Assembly: GCA_946699065.1 (NCBI GenBank)
Contig: CAMPDV010000007.1
Span: 1,550,001 to 1,614,000, forward strand
Direction: 5' to 3'
DNA: 64,000 nt
Source of the DNA: Loxodes magnus
Lineage: Eukaryota > Ciliophora > Karyorelictea > Loxodida > Loxodidae
Under the pieces are notes generated by a model. It was not told the DNA's origin, made no database searches, and saw only the letters and a program-made list of their open reading frames with translations. Position 1 is the stretch's first letter; each line of letters opens with the position of its first letter. Made by a program: the position numbers and the translations under genes. Shown here in pieces: positions 49,266 to 62,100 of the stretch.

Positions 49266-50499
49266 TCAAAACTGACCAAAATGAAAGTTCTGATTAACTA
49301 TTTTGTAATCTTCTTTAATGCTTTGTTCTTCAATTAGTGACCCCCAACTAGGTGTTCTAGAGAAATTATCTTTATATCTAACTTGGTGTAAGGGTATTGA
49401 TAGCTAGTCAAATATTTAATTATCTATTCAATCAAATTTATTTAATTGCTTTTCTTCATTATCAAATTTATTATTTAATTGGACAAAATCTAGTTCGTTT
49501 GTATGTGTTCTGCAGCATGGACATGTCCATTAATTATGCACCTATTTATCAGCAGAAATATTCCCATTATTTAACTGCACAAAATCCAATTCATTTGTAT
49601 GTGTTCTGCAGCAAGGACATGTCCATTAATTATGCACTGATTTATCATCAGAAATACTTCAATTATTTTATTACTCGAAATCTAATTCATTTGTATGAAT
49701 TCTACAGCAAGGGCATGTTAACTAAGTATGATTAGGATTCTCAGCAGAATTTTTGCAGCAACACTTATTTAAGTGCTCGAAGTCCTTTTCGTTAGTAAAA
49801 TTTTTACCGCAATGACAAGCTTATTGGGAATTTTGAGCATAGTGATAGTTTGCTTGGTTCATTATTTATTCTTAATCAAGAATTTGTATCTACAATTGCT
49901 GTTCTGGTTCTATATCCATAAGTATCTTATTTTAATCCTCAAATATCTGCTCTTATTTAACTTGCTCAATTTTAGCATTCTCTTCTATTTAGTAAGGAGT
50001 TACTATATCTTCAAATGGATTATGTTCAGGTGTAGTTTCCAGCTACTCAAAAAGAGTTTCATCCTGGTTTAGTTAGTTACTAGTAAAGTAAGAATCAACT
50101 TGAAAGCTCTAAAATTCAAGTTATTTCTATATTGACTTAAATCTATTTCTTACTTAATTGTCAGTTCTTCCATTTAGTCCCTTAGCAATGATGCTTCACC
50201 TATTTCCAATCTGCAAATACATGGAAAGAATATAATCATCCTCCTCTTATTTTCAAGTCATTTCTAAATTAGAACTTACTAATAATGCTAGAATTCAAAT
50301 GATTCTAAAACCGCTTGAGAACATTCCTTCCATTTCTTATTTCTTATCCATTATGAAATTCCTTATTTAGTATGTTAGCTATTTTTTACCATTTCTGCCC
50401 AAACTATTATATTAGGCTTTTAATCGTATTATCCTCTTCTTCGGTGTAAGCAGGTTGCGTTTTCATTCGTTTATTGATGTTGTATTTGCTTCGGGTCAT
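49266..50499 (-). CDS. R2R3-Myb protein with CPCC zinc-like repeats
   Basis: 405 residues after removing a 16-nt intron. Two Myb repeats lie at about residues 18-115: the first has TEEED, FGQKW, IA, and NHLN; the second has W-K-QEEDD, IGNRW, IAKGL and GRTDNQVRNRF, the standard DNA-recognition helix of R3. R2R3-Myb proteins bind DNA as transcription factors. The C-terminal half is acidic and then Cys-rich: CHCGKNF with HLNKCCC, then three 32-residue units containing TCPCCR-x-HTNELDF. The units may each bind zinc. Several Trp are TGA. The start at ATG 50499 fits; an ATG twelve codons later is possible. Confidence 0.88.
49497..49715. repeat. 96-bp tandem repeat encoding CPCC units
   Basis: Three copies in the Myb gene with a 96-base period, that is 32 codons. 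The two promoter-distal copies are almost identical; the third is more diverged. The period being a multiple of three keeps the frame. Confidence 0.8.
50264..50279 (-). other. 16-nt intron in the Myb gene
   Basis: GTAAGTTCTAATTTAG on the minus strand. Its removal links R2 (NHLNSSII) to R3 (KMTWKQEED) exactly as in other R2R3-Myb proteins. It is among the shortest plausible spliceosomal introns, similar to the 15-16-nt introns reported in heterotrich ciliates. Confidence 0.88.
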
Positions 50500-51828
50500 G
50501 GAAAAGAAAGTAGTCTAAAGAGCCATGTCTTTATTTAACGTGGAAATTAATAGAAATACAATAAAAATAATTTAAAAGTCTATTCAATAAACAAATTCCC
50601 TATTTAAAAGTCTTCTTTCCTAGCTCAATCTTCCCTTTAATCTAAGCACTTAACAGCGCAATAAAGAGGACTATAAAAAGATTAAGTTCCTGTAATAAAG
50701 TAAAGAGTCAGCAGAATCCATTTAATAGTTACATTATAAGGAGAAATATTTGTAGGATTTATTAAGTACTTTCATTATAAGCTTTTCTACTATTATTTGT
50801 TTAACTCCTAGTTTATCTTATAAATGTCATATTCATTGAATAGCTTAGAATAACTGACTTGTTAAAGAAAATTGTACTAACTTTAGATATAAATGAGCTT
50901 TTCCTATTTGCTTCTCAGTTTTATATATTCGAAGGATTAAAATTTGTTGGCTACAAAAGGAGTAAAAGAGGAGGTAGGTATCAAACTTTTCTAATTAGAT
51001 AGGATAAAATTAAGTAAGGAGTTAATGCCAAGAATGTTAAAGAATTGCTTATAATAACTAGCAGTAATGCTAATAGTATTTTCTTCTAGTTAATAAAAGG
51101 CTTTTCATAGCCTTATATCACTAATTCCTTAACTTATTACAGCATATTTGCTATGAGATTTAATATCTATTGATGCATTTTAGCACCTCTATCTAAATAG
51201 CTAATTTTCCCTTTTTAAAGACTTTAAATCTATCTGAAGATTAAAAAATTAAAATGATGCAAGATAATTTTCCTTAAAATGTAAGTTAGCTGAGAGAACT
51301 ATTATGTACTTATATAAGAATGATCTTTAATTAGCATATAAAGTAACTAAGTCTATTATTATACTAAAAGTATTCTATTAAATATCAGGAAAGAAGAAAT
51401 ATCAAAAGATTAGAATAGAAGTTAACTTATATAGATAGAAGACTACTCCACTTTTCTTTGGGATGCTTATTGGTATCTGACTTTAACCTTTAAGCCTTAT
51501 TAACGGATAATGTCTGGTTTTGTTATCTCAAGATATGGGTGATACAATAGCGTAGCTTGGTTAGATCTCTTAATAGAAGCTTCATTTTACAGGTTGGTTT
51601 ATAATTAATTAATTATGCTTAGAAGTATTAATTGTTTTAAAATAATTTCAGCTAAAAATGTAGAAGCAAGTGCCTGATGAATAGTAGAAGCAAAATATAT
51701 TAAGAATGCTACTTTGTGGAAAGAAGATTTAAAAGGTAAATGGAAACGCTAAAAGTTAACCTCAAAGTAGATAGATTTCTAGAATTAAACGTAGCTACAT
51801 TTAAGCAAACACATATGAAAAGAACAAA
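50500..51828. other. unresolved region between divergent genes
   Basis: 1.3 kb between the Myb start and the next plus-strand gene. A plus frame at about 51430-51800 reads as a Trp/Tyr-rich, membrane-like protein, and another frame overlaps the start of the next gene. I could not choose between them and see no motif. Confidence 0.3.
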
Positions 51829-53094
51829 ATGCAGAATGCACCCAATAGTGCTAGAACCTTTTTTAGACAAGCTTAGAAGTAAAACTCTGCCACTAAATTA
51901 GGAACTAGCGGTAGAATGAAGTTAAGCTAAAAGAGCGAACCAAAAAAAATTGACATAAGGTTGGCTGATGTGATCAAGTGTTCTCAATAAGAAATTAAGA
52001 GAAGGAACTAAAGGATAACGCAAACAGTGCAATTATAGTTACTTAAATAGCAAGAGTCTATCTAAACTAAGCAAATTAAAATATCAGTAATTGATTTTGA
52101 AAAAGAACTAATTGAAAATAAGGCTGAAAAAATATAAAAAGGCCAATTAGAATACAGCTTTAGTAAGGAATATAATAAAAGGTTGAAGACTTAGAGTTAG
52201 CATCAAGAAACTTTGCTTACTTCTGAATTTACGTCAGAAATTAGTGACAGCAGTTAATTAAAACATACTCAAAAGAGATCGATATAGTTGTAGAGCTCAA
52301 GTCCTTCAACCCTTTTAACTATGAAATAGAATTAGCTGTCTGATGATCCTCTTGATAACCTTTAAATACTTCAAAAATTAATTACCTTGAGAATGAAAAG
52401 CGAGCCTCCGAAGTAAGTAAAGGAATTTCGGTTAAGTTCACCTAAATAGAATGTACCAAACTTAGCCTAACTTAAGAACAAAAAGTTGCATAAATCATTA
52501 CCTTCTCTTGGAAGCATCTCTCCTGTTTCTGACTCTAAAACTGCTAAAGTTAAGCCTAAAATAAAGATTTATCTTGCAATTAAACCTAAAAATTCATCTC
52601 CAAGATAAAAGGTAAAGTACCAGAAATAAAATTAATATTTACAGATGACAAATCAGAAGGTTATTCCCTTTGAAAGTAAGAAATATACTTAGAAAATGAA
52701 GAAAGCCTAACAATAGAAAAAATTACTACTTTAACAAAACCCAAAGACTAAGATTGTAAATTAATTGAAGTTTAGAGTCAAGAAACATTTTTAAAGTCTT
52801 GGAAGCGAAGAAACTAAATATAATCGAAATCAATATTCTTAGTAAAGTAATGCTAAACAAAATTTGCTATAGTAGATTCAAAGCAGACCTCAAATTAACT
52901 AGAGCTTCTTGGATCCTTTTGAAGAAATTTCTTCAGTTTTTGGTGAAGTATAGCACTCAACAATAATAGAAAGCACTCAGCATTTCACACACGATTTGCA
53001 GAATTTACTTGATTTGGCAACTGACGAGAGTATGGAATGGAGTATTTATCAATAGAAGGGAGAAAAGTAGGAGCAAATGATAAAGGAGTTTTGA
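51829..53094 (+). CDS. hypothetical basic, Ser/Gln/Lys-rich protein
   Basis: 421 residues, ATG 51829 to TGA 53092-53094. Mostly low-complexity: Ser, Lys, Gln and Pro in the first 330 residues, with short SPK/SPR motifs suggesting phosphorylation, then an acidic C-terminal segment containing Phe-Asp-Pro-Phe and a Trp near the end. No domain recognised. Likely intrinsically disordered; a cytoskeletal or nuclear scaffold role is only a guess. Confidence 0.65.
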
Positions 53095-53723
53095 ACTCTT
53101 TAGATTAACAACAATTGTTTATTTCATCCTTAAATTTATCATTTCTCATACTGAAGTTATAGAATATTTCCTTTCCCTTATAATAAAGAAAATGTCCCTA
53201 TTATTTTTTTATATAATTAGAATCTAATAAAGCTCACTCTATAATATCTGTCAGTATCTACTTAATTAAACTTACTAATTGAATCTAAAATATTAAAGAA
53301 TTTTACTTTCCATAATGATTTAATCTCTTCTAAGCTATATTATTGCAACTAGTTAGCTTCAACTAGCTCAAGGTACTTTAAATGATATAATATGTCAAAA
53401 AGAAGTTCGTTCTAAGTCTTAAAAGGAGCTATAATGTTCTGTGTAATCCCTAGTTGCTTCCTATCCTTCTTTTCCTCTTTATTTTAAGCTCCTTCAGAAA
53501 AGAGATAAAGTCTTAAAATGATTAGATATTAAGTTTAAGCCTAGAAGCTTATTTATTTTCCCTCTTATATATCTATTTATTTATTCTTTTTAATTAATAC
53601 TCATAGAAAGCAACTTTCTTCATTACATGGTTCTATAAAAGAAGAATAAGTGCATCACTAGTAATAGTGAAGTGAGGAGTATAATGTGAAAATTAAGTTT
53701 CAGTTACAAGTAATAAAAAAGAA
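53095..53723. other. intergenic spacer
   Basis: AT-rich with no supportable gene; it contains the promoter of the next gene. Confidence 0.5.
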
Positions 53724-55022
53724 ATGTCAGCACCATATGATAAGGACTGAATTTATAAAAGATAAGACTAAATTGAAAAAGCGAGAAAGTTAAGAGAAGA
53801 AAGGAAGGTGAATGCATTTGCAGCTAATTAAAGTAAATTTATTCATTATATAGTAATTAAAGATTACACTCCTTCTTATGGGAGTAACTTCCAAATTAAT
53901 TAAGTAGGTAATTCTGAATCCAGTCTATGCTAGATGTAGCTCAAGCTATTAAAGTCTAAGTTTCCGCAAATAATTAAAATGGATTAACCGATATAGAGTA
54001 CAATGAACTATAATCAAAATTTTAAAGGGTTCGGAGATTAGTATAATGATTTCAACTTGCCTTAATAGTAGGACTATGAGTTAGAAAATAAATTCCCTAA
54101 TAGAGCAAACGCAAAGTAGAAAGGAAATGATAACTGAGAGTATAACAATCCTGATCAATAAGTTAATAGCCAATAATACAGAAAGGTATTCAAACCAGAC
54201 GTTGATGCTGATAATTTCTCTAATTAAAACAAACGAAAGAGTAATTTTGCCAGCTAAGATTATAATAATGAGTATAGTGATAGTAACTTTTAGAGTAATC
54301 TAGTAAACTCTAAAAGTAAAATGCTAAAGACTCCTGAATAGCCTAACTACCAAGTTGCTCAGAGACAGTCAGTTTCAAAAAGAAATTTTAGTTCTGTTAT
54401 TAAGTAACCTAAAGTTTCTACACAATCTTCGATTAACTTCTAAGAAGAAGAGCTATAGTAATATTCAAATTTTAACAATTAGCAAAGCACTTCAAATAAT
54501 CAATTTGAAAATGCTTAGGCAAGTGATAATCAGTTACTCTAGCCTTGTCCTACATGTGACAGGAAATTTAACTCCCAGTCATTGGCAAAGCATATTAAAA
54601 TATGTAATAAAGTTTTTAACCAGAAACGAAAAAAATTCGATGTCGCATAAAAAAGAGCACCTGATGGAATTGAATAAGTAAAATAATAGCCTTATTAGCC
54701 TAAAAACCAACAAATGCGCGGAAATGAACAAAAATTCAAGGCAAATGCTAAATAGGGTTTGAGTAAAGCTGAAAAGAAAGCAAAGTGGAAATAAGAATCT
54801 GAAAATTTTAGAAATAACTTAAAAGCAGCAAGATTAGAAAAAGAAGGAAATCACGAGGAAGCAGCTCTGCTGAGCAGTAAAATAACAGCCCAACAAAACT
54901 CCGATCTAATTCCTTGTCCAGGATGTGGAAGAAGATTTAACGAGTAGGCTGCAGCGAGGCACATTCCTTTATGTCAAAGTAAAAGTAAAATGTAGCAAAA
55001 TAAATCTAAATTTAGGAAGTGA
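53724..55022 (+). CDS. ZC2HC1-type zinc-finger protein
   Basis: 432 residues. Two C2HC fingers of the ZC2HC1 (FAM164) type: at about 275-300 PCPTCDRKFNSQSLAKHIKIC followed by a KRKKFD motif, the hallmark of the family, and at about 390-415 PCPGCGRRFNEQAAARHIPLC. Each has Cys-x2-Cys-x12-His-x3-Cys spacing. The remainder is Asn/Gln-rich and disordered. ZC2HC1 proteins are widespread in ciliated eukaryotes and several are linked to cilia or basal bodies; function here is inferred only from the family. Stop TGA at 55020-55022. The N-terminal 60 residues are less certain. Confidence 0.88.
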
Positions 55023-55657
55023 ATTTGCTTTTCAAATAACTTTACTAATATTTTCATTTTGCAGTACCTTTTTCGAATTTAACTATCGTAGCGATTCTTA
55101 TTTTTTAAATTCATTAGAAATAAAAATTCTATAGGCAGAATTTAAGTTACTTCCCCAAATTGAGATTGATCAAAATCTTTAATTATCAGAATAGTTAGTT
55201 ACATAATAGAAAGTCTTATTAAGCATATTACATACAATATCACTGTATTTTCAAGATTGATTCATATAAAAAGATGGTTTGATTAAAGAACTATCGTCCA
55301 TTTAAGAGCGAAAACAAAATGTTTAAACTTATAAACTCTAATTCAAAACTTTATGAAATAGGTAAAAAGCATTAAGCATAACAAATATGTCAGATCTTGA
55401 GTATTTATATAATATTAATATGAAATAAGGAGACATTTTAAGCGTTTAAGATAAATATATGCAATTCAACAGAAAATATATGATTAGAAGGAATCTAAAT
55501 TATAGATGTAGATTTAAGTATAAATTTTATTAAAACCATACATGTTTTTCATTCATTTAGTCTAATTTTCTTTACCCAATTAGTTATTTTATTAGTTGGT
55601 TTATTCTTATGTCACATTACTTTGATAATTCTGTAAAAAGGAGATTCTTCTTTAAAG
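55023..55657. other. intergenic spacer
   Basis: AT-rich region between the convergent ZC2HC1-type and archaemetzincin genes. No gene seen. Confidence 0.5.
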
Positions 55658-56512
55658 TCACATTTGGTAGCTTTTAGCTAATGGTCCTAATTCTTAGCTT
55701 ACTTCTAATAGCTTTTTGTATCTTTCAAGAGGATCAAATTTTAGCGTAAAATGAATTTTTCTTAGACAAATAGGACAAACATCTATTGGTTGATTTCAAT
55801 CTTCTTCGATATTATTTGCTCCATTTAAAGCACAGCTATAGTAAATACAATGCTATAAGCCAAAAAGATGTCCTATTTCATGAGTTAAGACTTTAACTAT
55901 ACTTATAAGAAAACGACTTCTTAAAATTTCTGGCTCTTATTTTGGTTATCCATAAAAAGTTGGATCATATCTTGCAAAGCTAAAAACTCCAGTTCGTTAC
56001 TCGATTTCAGCCAGTCCAAAAACAAAGTTCCATTCTTACGAAGGATAGATATCAAACATAGTGGCTCCTACGATACAGTAAGTATTTTATGGAGCTTTGA
56101 TTTTATTAATGATTTGACTAGCATCATATTAAAGAAGATGCCCATTCATTCTAGATTAAATTCCCATATCATTCAGATTAGCTACAGGTAAAACCTCTAC
56201 TTTGATTCCCAAATAATAGCTCGAAATAAATTTTTTTGCTATTTACTAAATTTCCTCTGAAACCCCTTCATCTAAAGGTAGAATATAAATAGTATCATGC
56301 TACTCATCAATTTTATAGTAATCACATATTTGTCAAATCTCAAAAGTCTATCCTTATTCCTATTCATTTGCTAATCAATCTGATGGTCCAGGCAGAGAAA
56401 TTTCTTCAAAGAAATCCTCAGCTTACTATAAACTGGGAAGAATTTAAGGGTCAAAATCACTTCCCAAAGCTTGAATAATTTCTTAAGTACTAGGTCTTTA
56501 AAATGTATACAT
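55658..56512 (-). CDS. archaemetzincin-type metalloprotease
   Basis: 284 residues. Active-site motif HEIGHLFGLQHC at about residue 220, in which three His bind zinc and Glu is the base. It is followed by the family's second signature: Cys-Ala-Leu-Asn-Gly in place of CxMxG, then a Glu-rich turn, and VCPICLRKIH with the two Cys pairs found only in archaemetzincins (AMZ). The usual Met of the Met-turn is replaced by Leu in the CALNG position. No signal peptide, so a cytosolic or nuclear enzyme is inferred. One Trp just before the NQP motif is TGA. Stop TGA at 55660-55658. Confidence 0.92.
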
Positions 56513-56823
56513 ATAAGTTAAATGGAATGAAGATTATAATAGATAATACAATGCTATCTGGTTAATTTATAGAATAATAAACTGAACAAGACTAGGTTAG
56601 CATAATTATAACCAAATTGATTAGTTATTTTAGTTAGTTTATGGTTAGAAAGGAAGTTAAAGTATTTAAAAATAATAAGTAAAGCATCTTACTAGAAGTA
56701 ATTAAAGCTATAGAGATAAGGATATTCTCTTATAAAGAATTCTCATAAGGTAATATTATGCTTTTTTTCATTAATAGAGCTTATGCATAATTAAGCTTAT
56801 TTTAATATAGCATTTGGAATGAA
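56513..56823. other. intergenic spacer
   Basis: Divergent spacer; probably promoters for the flanking genes. No gene seen. Confidence 0.5.
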
Positions 56824-57723
56824 ATGAGAAACTGAATTTAATTAAGAATTTAATTGAAGAATCTGAAATGATCGAACTACTAGAAGTTTCTCAGAAATTA
56901 AAAGGATTAGAGTTATGTCAAGACAGTAGTACAAACTATAAAATAGCGTAGTGATAGTTATTGATAGTAGATTTGGATAAAATACATTTATAGATCTGAA
57001 AGTACTTATATAGTTAGATGCAGATTTGGCTTTACTAGCAGAGAAATATTTTATACAATCAAAAAGAAAAAAAGAAATGAAGCGACTGCAATATAATTAA
57101 AAGGAACAAAACAAAGCAGCATTAAAGCTTAAAAATAAATTTAATATCCAGTCAGGATGAAATATTAATATGTAGGTATAAAATAGTTAAAGCATAATTA
57201 AAAAATATATAAGATAGATGCTTAGAAATTAATTTAGTAAAGGTTAGAAATGTATACTAAATTTTGGTTAAAGATACAAAATCTTGGGTTAAAATTTAGA
57301 ATGTCAGCCTGTAGAAAGTCAAATATGATTTAAATGAGTAATATAAAAAGTCTTGATGTCTTGCTCTATTAAGCGAAAAATAGAGATATAAAAGTAATCA
57401 AAATTAAGGTCCTTAACCATGTCTATTCTTCTCTAAATAGAATCTTAAAGTTATATCCACCTCTTTATAACTATTTTCGCATCTTAAGTTATGACATTGA
57501 AGATAAAAATTTAAACAAATTCATTTCTTAGAATATGTAAATATTGTCTTTAAAGAGCATTTCAAATCCCGTTATGAAGATGATCAATCAAAGCTATTTT
57601 TTATTGAAAATTGTTTTAAGATAAATAAATCAAGATAAAAAATAGAGACAGGAGGAAAAATAAGCTTCATTATGTTTATTTTATATATAAAATTAGATAA
57701 AAAAGGCATAATTTATAGATTGA
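56824..57723 (+). CDS. hypothetical basic protein
   Basis: 299 residues, ATG 56824 to the first of tandem stops TGA TGA (57721-57726). Basic and Lys/Ile/Gln-rich. The middle contains a patch of Arg and aromatic residues (RCRFGFTSREIFYTI), and the C-terminal third has a YPPLYNYF motif. No family recognised. A second frame is also readable in the first half; I chose this one because it runs smoothly into the well-supported C-terminal part and ends on tandem stops. Confidence 0.5.
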
Positions 57724-57759
57724 TGATCTTTAAAAAAGTCAAAATATCCTTGAATTAAA

Positions 57760-58860
57760 ATGAAAAAATCCTCAAATATTCAGCCTTTCCTAAAAAGACT
57801 TTATTTCTGTGCTATTTTCTCCTTTACAGTTCTTACAACTATATAGCTTATTCTGTGAGACAATGGCTATTTCTAAGAATCAAAAGAGTAAACAAGCTTC
57901 TTAAACATTCAGCAAAACCCAATAGGAAAATTGATCTTCACTCTTCCTAAAATAGAAAATAATTTTTAGAGAAAGGAAATCATTTGTGTAAATGGACTAA
58001 GAAGTTTTGATACTTACGAAATATCAAGATAGCTATCCTTGAGATTAAACTATACACTGATAGATTTTCAAAGGATGCTTTAATACTTTTTTGCAAAGGA
58101 AAAAAAGATCCAGAAAGTAAAGGAGTATAAAGAAGGTTCATTATAAGAAGGAAATAAATTAATGCTCCTATTATGGAACATTACAAAGACAAAGTCTGAA
58201 ACTGGCTATGTGATTAACGGATTTCCTAATACTTTGGTCTAGGCTTAATACTTTATAAACAAGGTCAACAAAATACAATTCATATTCATTCATGATAAAA
58301 ATTACTAGCTTATAACCTAAAATCAGTGGGTTTACTGTATGAACACTAACTGTTCTTGAGCTACTTATACCTAAAACTCTAACCTTGTTTAAAATACAAA
58401 TGATTAATGTTAATTATGTGGATAGAAATTATAAAAGAATAATATAAGCATGAATGACATTAATTAGGATCTAAAGGAAATATAATTAATAAAAGAGAAG
58501 AATCCTTCTAATTTTTTTGAATATGAGTACCGAAATTTTAGCATTGACGAATTTTTCGCAGCTTTAAAAAAGTCTTAAACATTTAATCATTATAATGAAA
58601 TTAAATTCGTATTACTAAAGCAACATTCTTTTTAAAGTTAAATTTAAAAGATAAACATGGAATTAAAATTCTCTATGTTAGTTTATAGCTATATTATTAA
58701 TTTCTTTCTAGTTAAAGTTAATTTTTGCTTGAATTTTATAAATACTTTATGTAGCTAAAAATTAATTAGTGTCTAGTACTATTCAGTTAATATAAAATTT
58801 AATTATTAATTATATAAGTAATCAATTTTCTCAATTTAGCAATTAAATCAATTAGTCTGA
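57760..58860 (+). CDS. adenylate-kinase-like protein with N-terminal membrane anchor
   Basis: Up to 366 residues. Begins with a basic start and a hydrophobic helix at about 10-30. Residues about 150-190 contain GYVINGFPNTLVQAQ followed by a hydrophobic strand, resembling the adenylate kinase segment with DGFPRT-x-x-QA. A later Cys-x4-Cys and Cys-x2-Cys pair resembles the zinc-binding lid of some adenylate kinases. The P-loop is not evident and the Arg after GFP is Asn, so activity is doubtful. The next in-frame TGA is at 58858, but composition becomes T-rich after about 58660, so the end is uncertain. Confidence 0.45.
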
Positions 58861-59139
58861 TTTTATTTTACCACTTCACGCTTTGCATCATTATAAGATT
58901 TACTTGAACTTATATCTTTTAATAACTTAATTTCCTTTAAGTCTATCTTAAATGATTATATAAGTAAGAAAGGATCTGAGTCATTTCAAGTTTTTGCTTC
59001 TTATTATTGCTAACAAAATATTTGCTAAAAATAAAGGATTAATTATTCTATTTTCCCTTTTTAACATTTTTGATTTACTTGAATAAGATAAAAATAGTAG
59101 AATGGTATAAGCTATAATAGTTAAAAAGAATTCTTAATT

Positions 59140-62100
59140 TCATTATTTCTGACCATTTGCTAGTTCAATCTGTTCTTTTACTAATGCTTTTATCTTCATT
59201 TTAGTTTCTTCCTCAAACTCTAAGATAGAAAACTTACCTTGTTTCTAAAATATCTTCTACAAAATTGTCTCGTAATTTTCATCTTTACTGAAAGTAATAT
59301 CTTCGTTTATTTAGAAAGTGCTTAAGTTTATTGTCAAAAGATTCTCTAAAATTAATATCTTACTTTCATCAGAAATTTATTGGAAAATTTAAGTCTATTA
59401 TATCTCATTTGTATCTCTTACTTATTCTATTTACTATTTTATTTTTTGAGATTCCTTTTAGAAGATCAACATTTAAGATTCGCCCTTTATTTTGGATGAT
59501 GTTTATCGATCTTGAGTTTTAGATCTAATATTTGCTTTTCTGGGCGCTTCTCTTTGCTTTATTTTTTCTTACTTCTACTCTCTGTCTTGCTCAATAAGCC
59601 TTTGATTTCTGGAATTAGGTCTACTTCTTTTATCTTATTGAGAATTTTTAATTTCCTCTAACTTCTCTTGTTTTTATTTTCTTACTTCCTCTATCTTTTA
59701 CTATATTAACGCTTTTTTAGCTTTTTCTTCTTCTTTTCTTTTTTCTGAAAGGAGTCTTTTTTATTCTTCCTTTTATTTTCTGAATTCTTCCATTTTTTTC
59801 TTTTGTTCTTACTTTTTGGCTTCTTCAATTTTCCTTTACTACTCCTTTTTCTCCAGAATTTCCTTCTTTTTCTGCATAAATTGTTATTCTTGTTCAGATG
59901 GATTTTATATTTCACCTTCCTACTCTATTGTTTTTTGCTTATTTTCAACTAATTATTAAGATTTTTTATTAATATTAGGTGTGGGTTAAGGAGTAAAGAC
60001 TTCTCGAACAGCTTCTTTTCCCTTTTCTAAAATTGTTTCGATTCGTTCTCTATCATATCTTCCAGCTTGCAGACGGTTAATCACCTACTCAGCTCCCTTA
60101 ATTTCAATCTTCTTTGAGTTTTGATTTTTAGCACTTCAATATCCTCCAGTTTCTAATTTAGGTTTGAATGTACAAGCTTCATCTAGTTAATTTTCTATTT
60201 CTTTTTTATTTTTTTATTTTTCTTCAGCTTTTTTTATTATATCTTTATGCATGTCAAACAACCTTTTGAATCTTGGATCTTGAGATTCTGCTTTTCTTTC
60301 AATCTACACAGCTTCTTTTAGTCTTAATGGTTTTTAGCAATTTGGCTTGAAGGTATAGGTTTGATTTTTTTGCTCTTCTAATATTTCCATTTTTTATTTC
60401 AGCTTATTTTCTTACTCTTTCCCTTAGTTTAATAGATGCTACACTATACCAGCATCTCCTTTTCTATCTCTCAATTGTTAAGCCATTTTTTATGAATTTT
60501 TATCTAATTGAGGCTTAAACTCAAAATTTTAAATATTTCTGATTGTTGGGTTCATATTGTTCTTCATCAGTGCATGTAGATTTGAATAAAATAGCCTAAA
60601 GTCGCAAAAGATCCTAAAAGCTTATTACTCAGTGATAATGAAATTATCCTCTTAGTAAATTCCGTATTTTTGCTGTTCAATAGTACTTAACTCCTCAAAC
60701 TAGTTTTCTTCATTCTCTTTTAAATTCTATACTTATAGTAGATTATCTTTTGAACTAATCTATTATAAAGTTTTCTTTTCATTTGCTTGCTTTTCTAAAT
60801 TTTCTGATATTTAATTGTCAGAAAACTCACTAGGCTCTTTCTATTTACACTACTATTGAATTTATTTATCTTATTCGTTTTCGAACTACTCATCATGTTA
60901 TATTGATTTTTGCTAATCAACCTAATCTACTATATTAACCACATAGACGGTTTCCTATTATTAAAATGCTTTCTCTCCCCATAAATTATTGAAAGCTAGA
61001 ATAAACTTCAATAGATTCTTGTCACTTATACCTCCTTTTTCATCTCCTTATAGCGTATTCCATAATTATCTTTAGAGTTCTCTTTCCTTCTAGTATGCTG
61101 GATCATTCATTTCATTCTTTATAAAGTGTAATTATTACAGAAGTCTTGACAAATTAGCGTAACTTATTCTAGTAGGTGAGCCTATCTATTGCAAATACTC
61201 CTTATATTCAGATATCAGTTTTTTTCGTAAAACCTTTTTTGAGCTTTGACTCGTTTTGACTTCTTAAATCTTTGTTTCCTGCATTTATTTTTGTTTTTCT
61301 TCTCTTCTTCTTGAATCTTCATATAAGAGATCTTCTATCTTTCCTTGTCTTATTAAATTTTTACTTTTTGGATTGATTTTTGGTATGAACTGTTATGCAT
61401 CTTCTTCTTGCAAGCTTGGGGTTTGTATACTTTCGAATTCATCTATCGATTATCCACTTAATTATTTCTTTAAATTAGTCTTCTATTTGGTCTAGTACAA
61501 TCTTTCATGAACTGGCTTAGTTTCTCCAACCTTACTGAGAATTCTTGCAGATCCTTAGCATAAGTAGTTTTTACTTTGCATAAGCTCATCTTCTTGTTGG
61601 ATTTACTTCTCTAATAATTCTTCTTTTTTATTTTGTATTTTTTCTCTCTTCATTCTATCATATTTCATTTGAGAATCTATAAATTCATTGAAATTTCTAG
61701 ATTGCGTGTTTGGTTTAGATATAATTTGAGGCTTAAACGTGCATTCTTTCATCTATTCTTGGACAATCGCTTAACCCTTTTCCTATTTCTTGCTCTTTAA
61801 GTCTTCTGAGTATTTGAAAAGTCTTTCAGTAACTTTAAATCCTTGCTAAGGATCTTTAATCATTTTTTCTCTCTGTTCTTATAGTAATTAATCTATCACT
61901 TCTTAACTAACGGGAACAGCTGGTTAAGAAGACTGCCTTTTTCTCTCTCCAGTGTCTTACTACTTTGATCTTGTTTCAGGAGATTTCGATTTCACTTATC
62001 TTTGCTTATTTAACTCTTAAAGCAGTTCTTATTAATGCTCAATAATTTCTTCTTGAGCAGATTATTCCTGAAATTCTTAATTTTGCTATTCTACTTAATT

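Noticed and set aside
49397-50072. Plus-strand hydrophobic frames in the Myb gene, including a repeated Tyr-Val-Phe-Cys-Ser unit
   Set aside because: They are antisense to the CPCC repeats and the acidic linker of the Myb protein.
59706-59915. Very basic 69-residue minus-strand frame
   Set aside because: Frame-shifted shadow of the Lys/Glu coiled coil of the 1020-residue protein.
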